From VXNE01 sp965200505 (lineage in GTDB: Bacteria; Pseudomonadota; Gammaproteobacteria; Pseudomonadales; Azotimanducaceae): a stretch of 64,000 bases of DNA. The notes under the pieces are model-generated. The model was not told the origin of the DNA, searched no databases, and worked only from the letters and a program-made list of their open reading frames with translations. The stretch lies in contig OZ241343.1 in assembly GCA_965200505.1 (NCBI GenBank), positions 2,170,001 through 2,234,000 on the forward strand. Direction: 5' to 3'. The position numbers and the translations under genes were made by a program. Below, one piece after another: positions 8,785-15,662 of the stretch. Within the stretch, counting starts at the first letter, position 1. Every line of letters starts with the position of its first letter.

Positions 8785-8819
8785 TGCAGCAAAATAGCTC
8801 TATGGCGAAGTTACTGCAA
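8784..8819 (-). promoter_or_regulatory. Candidate abiE promoter with overlapping inverted repeat
   Basis: Reading the minus strand, TTGCAG (8819-8814) and TATTTT are separated by 17 bases, a plausible -35/-10 pair. TATTTT ends only six bases before the ATG, so the transcript would be nearly or wholly leaderless. The -35 hexamer is one arm of an inverted repeat, TTGCAG ... CTGCAA; the other arm abuts the start codon. The placement suits autorepression by AbiEi. Predicted by eye only. Confidence 0.45.
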
Positions 8820-8823
8820 CGAT

Positions 8824-10428
8824 CTAGAGCCTCCACAGGAAGAGCTTGCGGCCGCCGCCCTGCTCGCGTTCCTCTCCGCCTGGGCACACTTGTGCCTCTG
8901 CCTGTCCGCGGCGGTCGATCAGCACCAGATGCCCCTCATCCGCCTTGCATCGCCCCATGTAGCCGAGCGTCTGCTCCACGCCCCGCTCGATGGTGCCTTC
9001 AAGGCTCTTGCGGTCCGTGTCCCGCAGCACCTTGCACTCGATGACGAACCGCTCCCAAAGGTCTGATGGCTGCCCGGGCTCACGGGGCCACAGCACTAGG
9101 ATGTCCGTGCGCCCGCGTCCCAGGCCGTACTCCCGCTCAATGCGTCCGCCGCCGTTTACGATGCGCTGCAGGTATGCCTGCAGGATGAGCTGCGGCGCGG
9201 CCTCCCGGTAGTCCTCGAACTGCCCCAGCCAATGCCCGGCGTGCTCGGCATAGAAGGTGGCGAACGCTTTGAGCAACTTGTGCATGTCCAACCTGCCGTC
9301 GCCGTGCAGGTACCATGCCTGCTGCACGTCCAAGCTATCCTGCAGCACATAGCCGAGCTCCCGCGGCACCACCTCTTGGTAGATCGGGTTGGCGACGCGC
9401 GGCGGTGCATCCAGTGCCAAGAGCCCCAAGTCGCGCACATATTCCAAGTCCTGGGTCTGATGCATCGCCTGCCCGCCGCTGAGGATCGGCCCGACCACCC
9501 GCCGCACGCGCTCCTCCTTCAACTTGTGCGCCAACTGGTCGAAGTGTGTGCGACGCGACAGGATCAGCGCCTCCTTGGCCGTATGGATGGCGTCTGCATC
9601 AATGGCCCGCGAGCGGTCGCACCCGGCCTTGTCGTCAAAGCAGGCACCGGCACACAGCGCGTTCACGAGCCATGGCTGGCCTTGGGTCTGCGCCCATACC
9701 GCCTGCCGCGCCGACACGGTGAACGGCTGGCCGGTCTCGTCGGTGTGCTGGTCCATCAGCGCCATCGTCTCGGCCTCGGTGAAGTCTCCCAAGCGGAGGG
9801 ACTTGGCGGCGACGTTGAACGGGCTGCCACCGGCGATCACCTCGCCGGCGCTGGACTTGATGCGGTAGTCTCTGATGTCGCGTACGCCGCAGAGCACCAC
9901 GCTCTGCGGAAAGCCCTCGGGGCGCTCTTGGTAGCCGGCACGCAGTTGCCGGAGCACCGAGAGCAAAGTGTCGCCGATCAGCGAGTCGATCTCGTCCACC
10001 AGCAGCACCAGCGGCGTCGGGTTCGCCACGCACCAACTCGCCAGTAACTCCATCAAGGCATCGCTTGGCCCGGCCGCCGCCAAGATACCCTGCCAAGCCT
10101 TGGTCGGGTAGTTGTCGCCCAGTCTTCGTGCGCTCCGTGCCAAGCCGCTCAAGATGGTGCGAACGCCACGCCCCACGTCGTCGCGGTCCACTTGCGCCGG
10201 CTCCACGTTCACGGTCACGCAGCGATAGCTGCCGGCCTGGCCTCCGTTCAGGAGGTTGCGCAGGGCGATGAGGGCCGAGGTCTTGCCCGTCTGCCGCGGC
10301 GCGTGCAGCGCGAAGTAGCGCTTGTCGTGGATGAGCTGCAGCAGCTCCTCCGCGTCCATCCGTGAGAGCGGCGGAATGCTGTAGTGGTCGTCCGGGTTGA
10401 CCGGCCCTTCGGTGTTGAAGCGGCGCAT
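8824..10428 (-). CDS. AAA-like ATPase fused to a PD-(D/E)XK-type nuclease domain
   Basis: A two-domain protein of 534 residues. The N-terminal half is an AAA-like ATPase with Walker A PRQTGKTSAL near residue 44 and Walker B LVLLVDEIDSL near residue 135, and the characteristic opening YFALHAPRQTGKT. The C-terminal part has GRTDILVLW followed about 20 residues later by FVIECKVL, the D...ExK pattern of PD-(D/E)XK nucleases. This layout is common in uncharacterised genes of mobile or defence regions. I chose the ATG at 10428 because it sits directly before the conserved N-terminus; the reading frame stays open to 10950 but would then run into the divergent gene. It lies just upstream of abiE on the same strand, with 39 bases between. 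Confidence 0.75.
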   Translation of the reverse strand: MRRFNTEGPVNPDDHYSIPPLSRMDAEELLQLIHDKRYFALHAPRQTGKTSALIALRNLLNGGQAGSYRCVTVNVEPAQVDRDDVGRGVRTILSGLARSARRLGDNYPTKAWQGILAAAGPSDALMELLASWCVANPTPLVLLVDEIDSLIGDTLLSVLRQLRAGYQERPEGFPQSVVLCGVRDIRDYRIKSSAGEVIAGGSPFNVAAKSLRLGDFTEAETMALMDQHTDETGQPFTVSARQAVWAQTQGQPWLVNALCAGACFDDKAGCDRSRAIDADAIHTAKEALILSRRTHFDQLAHKLKEERVRRVVGPILSGGQAMHQTQDLEYVRDLGLLALDAPPRVANPIYQEVVPRELGYVLQDSLDVQQAWYLHGDGRLDMHKLLKAFATFYAEHAGHWLGQFEDYREAAPQLILQAYLQRIVNGGGRIEREYGLGRGRTDILVLWPREPGQPSDLWERFVIECKVLRDTDRKSLEGTIERGVEQTLGYMGRCKADEGHLVLIDRRGQAEAQVCPGGEEREQGGGRKLFLWRL

Positions 10429-10702
10429 GGTGCGGATTATGGCATCAGTCCCGCTCGTCTTGGCTCGTGTGCGCCAATGCTGAAAAGGTGCGCGGATGGT
10501 GTGCGCCGGTAGCGCCCGCGGTGCCTCGCGGTTACTCTCTTGGTATCGGTCGCTGAGGGCGGGCAACCATATTGGCGAGACAGCTACCTTGACCGCTGAA
10601 TCTGTCGCAGCCCGTCTCACCCTGCCACACGGGTTCGGTGTCGTGTGCGCGACGGTGCTTCTTCTTGCCCGCTGGCGCCCGTCGCGGGGGGCGCGAACGT
10701 CC
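10429..10702. promoter_or_regulatory. Divergent intergenic region (about 270 bases)
   Basis: This gap separates the ATPase-nuclease gene (minus) from the pseudo-protease/FHA gene (plus) and must hold both promoters. I see no confident -35/-10 pair, operator or RNA gene in it. Both reading frames stay open through it, but the predicted peptides lack family features. Confidence 0.4.
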
Positions 10703-12364
10703 ATGCTCGGTCGCTTCATCGGTGTCGCAGCCATCTTCGTCGTCGCTTTGGCGGCGGCTCCATCCCACGCCCAGCCAGATCCCGCTGCGCTGCGGCCCAG
10801 CATCGTGCAGGTGGTGGTGATGGATCGCGATGGCGACGTGCGCCGCGTTCGCTCCGGCTTCGTCGTCTCGGAAGCGGGCCACGTGGCCACCGTCGCGCGC
10901 GGCGTGGTGGGCGCAGCCCGCATCGCCGTCGTGCCGCTCGATGGCGCCACGGAACTGCCGGCTCGCGTCGTTCACGCCAACGAACGCGCGGATGTGGCGC
11001 TCTTGGCCGCGGATGGCCTCGGCCAGCCAGCGCTCACCCTCGCCAAGGACGGCTTCTCACCCGGGCGCCTGGTGTTCTCCGCTGGCGTTTGGGGCGAGCG
11101 GGGCGCAACCCTCTTCGTGGCGGATGCCGCAGACGACGTGCCCGTCGCAATGTCTGAAGGCGCTGTGGGCCAGCACGGGGAAGTATCCGCCACGGGCGGC
11201 CAACCGGCGGTTTCCCTCGTGCTGCACAACGCCATGATCCCCGCAGCCGGCTACGGCGGCCCGCTGCTCAACGAGTGCGGCGAAGTGGCCGGCGTGAATC
11301 GGGGCGCACCCGACGCGCCCGCTTGGCGGCGAGATGAAGCGCCCGAGGCGGTGGTGCATGGTGCCGCGGTGAGCGCCATCGCCGGCCTGATGTTGCCGGC
11401 CGGCATCGCCTTCATCCAGAGCGACGCATCGTGCGCCGCAGCGCTGTCTCTCGCACAAGCAGAGGCCGATGCCGCACAAGCCGAAGCCGAAAAGGCGCAC
11501 GCCGAGGCCGAGGCCGCCCGAGCCGAAGCGGCCGCGGCTGCCGCCGAAGCGGAAGCCCAAGCGGTAGCTGCCGAAGCGCAAGGCGCGGCGCTGGAGGCAC
11601 GGCAGCAAGCGCTGCAGGAAGCCGAGGCGCGGGTGGCGGAATTGGAGACGCAGTACGAAGACGCCACCCGCACCGGCGCCGCGGAAGCCGATGCCTTGCA
11701 GGAGGCCCTCGATGGGGCCCGAGCCGAGCAGGCAGCGGCGCAGACGGCGGTGGCCGCCAAGCAGGAGGAACTCGAAGCACTCCTCGTCGAGCGCGAAGCG
11801 GAGGCGCAAGCCAATCGCACTCGCTTCATCGTCATCGCGGCGCTGATTACGCTGCTCTTGGCCATCATCGGCGTCATCGTGGTGGTGCTGCTGCGCCGCC
11901 GGGCCGCCGAAACCGAGCGAGCGCGGCAACAGGCGGTGCGGGCGGAACAGGCCGCCGCGCAAGCGGAGCGGGAGGCCGCGCAGGCACAACAGGAAGCGGA
12001 ACGCGCCCAAGCGGAAGCCGCGGCACCGCCGCCCACGGTGCCGGATTGCCTGCTCACCGGCGAGCGGGAGGATGGCCAGCCCGTGGCATTGAAGTTGCCG
12101 GGCACCCTGCTGGTGGGCGAAGGCGCCGTCATCGGCCGCAGCCCGCGGGACGCCACGTTGCTGATCGACGACGAGACGCTCTCCCGCGAACACGCCCGCG
12201 TGAGCTACGAACCGGAAGCCGGCCTGCAGATTCAAGACTTGGATTCCACCAACGGCACATGGGTAAACGGCCGCCGGCTGCAGCCGCACACGCCGACGCC
12301 ACTGGCCGCCGACGATGTGGTGGAGTTGGGCGGCGTGAAACTGCGCGTGGTTCGGGAGCCCTGA
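10703..12364 (+). CDS. Membrane pseudo-protease (trypsin-like fold, triad lost) with cytoplasmic FHA domain
   Basis: A 553-residue envelope protein with a signal peptide ending near SHAQ, a chymotrypsin-fold domain (about residues 30-230), a long Ala/Glu-rich coiled coil (235-370), one transmembrane helix (about 374-398), a short second coiled coil and a C-terminal FHA domain (about 450-553; VIGRSPRD, SREHARV, STNGTWVNG). Aligned by eye to the neighbouring active paralogue, the catalytic His is Arg (HVATVARGV against HIVTNRHVV) and the catalytic Ser is Tyr (AAGYGGPL against PGNSGGPL), while the Asp is kept. It is therefore probably a binding or sensor protein. The periplasmic/cytoplasmic topology is inferred. 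The start at 10703 gives the signal peptide. Confidence 0.8.
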   Translation: MLGRFIGVAAIFVVALAAAPSHAQPDPAALRPSIVQVVVMDRDGDVRRVRSGFVVSEAGHVATVARGVVGAARIAVVPLDGATELPARVVHANERADVALLAADGLGQPALTLAKDGFSPGRLVFSAGVWGERGATLFVADAADDVPVAMSEGAVGQHGEVSATGGQPAVSLVLHNAMIPAAGYGGPLLNECGEVAGVNRGAPDAPAWRRDEAPEAVVHGAAVSAIAGLMLPAGIAFIQSDASCAAALSLAQAEADAAQAEAEKAHAEAEAARAEAAAAAAEAEAQAVAAEAQGAALEARQQALQEAEARVAELETQYEDATRTGAAEADALQEALDGARAEQAAAQTAVAAKQEELEALLVEREAEAQANRTRFIVIAALITLLLAIIGVIVVVLLRRRAAETERARQQAVRAEQAAAQAEREAAQAQQEAERAQAEAAAPPPTVPDCLLTGEREDGQPVALKLPGTLLVGEGAVIGRSPRDATLLIDDETLSREHARVSYEPEAGLQIQDLDSTNGTWVNGRRLQPHTPTPLAADDVVELGGVKLRVVREP

Positions 12365-12389
12365 GCGCCCCTGCCCAAGGGGTGTGTGG

Positions 12390-13793
12390 ATGGGCGGCGC
12401 CATGCTGGCGCTAAGCGTCGAGCTTTGGGCCGCTTGCCGAAGCCCCATTAGGCGCTGCCGGCTCACCCTTCCTCTGCTCTTCTCGTTGCTGTGCTTTAGT
12501 GGCGGCAGCGGGGCGTGGGCTGCCACCATCCTTGACGATGCCGCCATGCGCGAGCGCGTGGCGCCGGCCATCGTGCTGCTGGTGGTGGAGGAAGGGTTCG
12601 GCAGCGGCTTCGCGCTCAACTCCGAAGGGCACATCGTCACCAATCGGCACGTTGTGGCCGGCAGCTTGGGCATCTTGGCGAGGCAGGGCGGCCGCTCGGC
12701 ACCTGCCGAAGTGGTGTGGTCTTCAAAGACGTTGGATTTGGCCGTGCTGCGGGTACGCGCCGGCGGCCTGCCCGGCCTGCGTCCCCTGCCGCTCGCCGTT
12801 GCGCCGCCGGAACCGTTGCTGGATGTGGTGGCCGTCGGCTTTCCGGGTGCCGCAAACGCCGTTACCGCGGCCAGCGCACCGAGCTACAACGAGGGCAACG
12901 TCGGGCGCGTGGTCACGGGCACTTGGGGCTCGGGAGCCTTGCGCATCATCCAACACAGCGCAGACATCAACCCCGGCAACAGCGGCGGCCCGCTCATCGA
13001 TGCCTGTGGGCGAGTGATCGGTGTGAACACCGGCGGCGCGAGCGTCTCGGTATCCCGCGCGCCGGGCGGCCCGCGCATCGAAGCGCCAAGCGGGGTGTTC
13101 TGGGCATCCTTCAGCGGCGAACTGGCAGACGCGCTGGATGGCCTCGCCATTCCATACACGGCGAGCGCGGACGCTTGCGAAGCCGCCCCCGCTGCGGTGC
13201 TGAGCTGGCCCGCGATGACGCTGTTGGCCGTTGCGTTGGCCATTGGCGCGGCGCTGTTGGCACTGGCGGCGTTCCGGCGCAATGTGCCGCTGGCGGTGGC
13301 GCGAGTGAGGGATGGCGTGTTGCCACGCTCGCGGCGGGGTGATTCCGATGAGCGGCCTTCGGCCGGCACGCCCAACCCGCTTTCGCCCGGTGTGCGCCGC
13401 ATCCGCATCGGCCGGGGCCGGGCGATGGACGTGACCATCCCATCCGCAAAGGCGTCGCGCCACCATGCCGAACTGGTGGTGACGCTTTCCGGCGACACGC
13501 GCCAAGCTGCCTATGTTCTGAAAGACCGCAACAGCACCAACGGCACACGGGTGTTCCGCGATGGCGGCTGGCGGCGCATCCGCTCGGCCACGGTGCGGCC
13601 CGAGGAACTGTTGCGCTTCGGCGATTACGAGATTGCCGTTGCGGAACTGCTGCGCCGCGCCGCCCCACCCGGCGCTGCGTTCGGCACCAGCACGGGTGTG
13701 CGAGAGCGATCCCGGCCCGATCCCCTATCCGGCGCGGTGAAGCGCAACCCAGGCACCGGCGAAGTGGTGCGCGACGTGGGAGATGAACCATGA
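12390..13793 (+). CDS. Membrane trypsin-like serine protease with cytoplasmic FHA domain
   Basis: A 467-residue envelope protease. A signal peptide (ending near GAWA) is followed by a trypsin-like domain with an intact triad: HIVTNRHVV (His), SKTLDLAVL (Asp) and PGNSGGPLID (Ser). A transmembrane helix (MTLLAVALAIGAALLALAAF, near residue 272) leads to a cytoplasmic FHA domain (RIGRGRAMDV, SRHHAEL, NSTNGTRVF). The ATG at 12390 is preceded by AAGGGG. The stop overlaps the next start (ATGA), coupling it to the MotA/ExbB-like gene. Inferred role: a HtrA/Deg-like periplasmic protease whose position or activity depends on phosphothreonine binding inside the cell. Confidence 0.85.
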   Translation: MGGAMLALSVELWAACRSPIRRCRLTLPLLFSLLCFSGGSGAWAATILDDAAMRERVAPAIVLLVVEEGFGSGFALNSEGHIVTNRHVVAGSLGILARQGGRSAPAEVVWSSKTLDLAVLRVRAGGLPGLRPLPLAVAPPEPLLDVVAVGFPGAANAVTAASAPSYNEGNVGRVVTGTWGSGALRIIQHSADINPGNSGGPLIDACGRVIGVNTGGASVSVSRAPGGPRIEAPSGVFWASFSGELADALDGLAIPYTASADACEAAPAAVLSWPAMTLLAVALAIGAALLALAAFRRNVPLAVARVRDGVLPRSRRGDSDERPSAGTPNPLSPGVRRIRIGRGRAMDVTIPSAKASRHHAELVVTLSGDTRQAAYVLKDRNSTNGTRVFRDGGWRRIRSATVRPEELLRFGDYEIAVAELLRRAAPPGAAFGTSTGVRERSRPDPLSGAVKRNPGTGEVVRDVGDEP

Positions 13794-14578
13794 GCGAAAC
13801 GCTGCTGCGCATCTGCGCCGCGCTGGGCGGCCTGCTCGCCGGCACCCTCTTCATCACGCTGTTGAGCGTTGCCCTGCCGGCCGAGCCGGATGGGCTGAGC
13901 GCCGGCGGCGTTCTCCTAGACCGCGCCAGCCCCCTCTATCCGTTCACCATTCAGAACGCCATGTGGCTCTTCTTCTTCGCCGGCTTGGGCGATGTGTGTG
14001 TGCGGTTCTTTCGCGGTGGCCGCGAACTCTGGCAGCTGCGCCGCGCACTGCTGCCGGAGGACGAAGAAACCATGCTGCGCGTGAAAGACCTCGGCGCCAT
14101 CTACGCCCAAGTGCGCCCCACACCGTTTGCGGACACCTTCTTCTTGCCGCGCCTCGTCGCCCGCATCGTGCTGCAATTCCAAAGCAGCCGATCCGTGGAT
14201 CAATCCCACGCCTTGCTGAACTCCAGCTTGGAGCTCTTTCAACACGAAATCGACTTGAAGTACAACATGCTGCGCTACCTGATGTGGCTGATTCCCACCC
14301 TCGGTTTCATTGGCACGGTGGTGGGCATCGCGCTGGCCTTGGGCGAAGCGGGCGACATGCCGAACCTTGCGCAGGCGGATGCGCTGGGCGATTGGATGAA
14401 GTCCCTCACCGGCAGCTTGGCCTTGGCGTTCAACACCACGCTGCTGGCTTTGGCGCTGGCCGCCGTGCTGGTGTTCCTCACGCACTTGGCGCAAGGCCGG
14501 GAAGAAACCGCACTGAACCGCGCCGGCCAATACTGCCTGGACAACCTCATCAACCGCCTCTACGAACAGGGCAAGTAG
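13790..14578 (+). CDS. MotA/TolQ/ExbB-type ion channel subunit
   Basis: A four-helix inner-membrane protein of 262 residues. Helices: LLAGTLFITLLSVAL, NAMWLFFFAGLGDV, LMWLIPTLGFIGTVVGIALA and LALAFNTTLLALALAAVLVF, with a large cytoplasmic loop between helices 2 and 3. The last two helices match the ExbB/TolQ/MotA pore signatures (LGFIGTVVGI and FNTTLLAL). Such subunits form pentamers around a dimer of ExbD/TolR/MotB-type helices and convert ion flow into motion; the next gene encodes a protein with such a helix. It overlaps the protease/FHA gene by four bases. Confidence 0.85.
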   Translation: MSETLLRICAALGGLLAGTLFITLLSVALPAEPDGLSAGGVLLDRASPLYPFTIQNAMWLFFFAGLGDVCVRFFRGGRELWQLRRALLPEDEETMLRVKDLGAIYAQVRPTPFADTFFLPRLVARIVLQFQSSRSVDQSHALLNSSLELFQHEIDLKYNMLRYLMWLIPTLGFIGTVVGIALALGEAGDMPNLAQADALGDWMKSLTGSLALAFNTTLLALALAAVLVFLTHLAQGREETALNRAGQYCLDNLINRLYEQGK

Positions 14579-14590
14579 CGGGCGCCAGCC

Positions 14591-15574
14591 ATGAAGCAAC
14601 GCAGCCGGGAGATCAACATCTTCAGCATCTCCGCGCTGGATTTGTTCGCTTCCGCCCTCGGCGCGTTCATCTTGATGTCCTTGGTGTTCATGGTGTTCTT
14701 CACCATGACGGCGAAAACGCCCGCAGCAGACCCAACGCCAGACTCAGCGCCACCCCAATGCCCGGAAGTGGAGGCACCGGTGCCAGTGGAGTGCCCGCCA
14801 GTGGAGACGCCGGCCCCAACGCCTTCACCAGCGACCCTAGCGGCGTTGGAGCAAGCGGAGGCAGACCTCGCCGCCTGCGAAGCCGATTTGGCCCGCTCTC
14901 AATCCCAATTGGGTGAGTTTGCGGCCCACTGCGACGCCGTTGAGCAGCAGGTTGGCCAACTACGGCAGGCATTGATGGAGGCCCGCATCCCACCGCTGGA
15001 CATCGTGATCTGCCTGGACGTCACCGGCAGCATGCAAGATCAGATTCATGGCTTGAAACAGGAAATAGACGACTTGGCGCGAGTGCTGGATCGCTTGGCG
15101 CCATCGGTGGGCATCGGCGTGGTGGCCTACGGAGACCGCCGCTGGTCCCAAGTGATCGAAAAGCACCCCATCGTCCGCACAGACGCCATGACCTCGCTGC
15201 GCCGGTTCGTGCAGGCATTGGAACCCAAAGGCACCGGACCTTGGGGCGCCTACCCCAATCCAGACACGGCGGAAGCAATGGGCCGCGGCATCGCCGAAGC
15301 CATCGCCATGAATTGGCGCCCGGAGAGCGAACGCCGCTACATCATCGTTATCGCAGACGCCCTGCCATACCCGGAAGAAGTACCCTACGCCCTCACCCGC
15401 ACCGCCCAATTCGCCGCAGCAGAAGGCCACCACCTTTCCGCCGTGATGGTCGCCCGCCGAGACGCGGAGGCGTTCTTTCGTCAACTGGCGAGTGCTGGAC
15501 GGGGGCACTTTGTGGATGATGTTGGGGGGCAATCAATGATTGCTAGCGTGTTGTTGGCGATATTGGATGTTTAG
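14591..15574 (+). CDS. VWA-domain protein with ExbD/TolR-like N-terminal helix
   Basis: A 327-residue envelope protein. The N-terminal SISALDLFASALGAFILMS is a single transmembrane helix carrying an Asp near its start, as in ExbD, TolR and MotB, where that residue takes part in ion transfer. A proline-rich linker and a short coiled coil lead to a von Willebrand A domain with a MIDAS motif ICLDVTGSMQDQ and a later IIVIADALP. With an inside N-terminus the VWA domain would be periplasmic. It lies 12 bases after the MotA/ExbB-like gene, and the two probably form a stator unit in which a VWA domain replaces the peptidoglycan-binding domain of MotB or TolR. The channel function is inferred. Confidence 0.82.
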   Translation: MKQRSREINIFSISALDLFASALGAFILMSLVFMVFFTMTAKTPAADPTPDSAPPQCPEVEAPVPVECPPVETPAPTPSPATLAALEQAEADLAACEADLARSQSQLGEFAAHCDAVEQQVGQLRQALMEARIPPLDIVICLDVTGSMQDQIHGLKQEIDDLARVLDRLAPSVGIGVVAYGDRRWSQVIEKHPIVRTDAMTSLRRFVQALEPKGTGPWGAYPNPDTAEAMGRGIAEAIAMNWRPESERRYIIVIADALPYPEEVPYALTRTAQFAAAEGHHLSAVMVARRDAEAFFRQLASAGRGHFVDDVGGQSMIASVLLAILDV

Positions 15575-15662
15575 GAGGGGTAGGGGGTTGGGGTGCGGGC
15601 GGCTGTCATTACCGGTGTTCGCTGGCTGGTTCATCGACACGGCTAACGGCCATAGCGCCACG

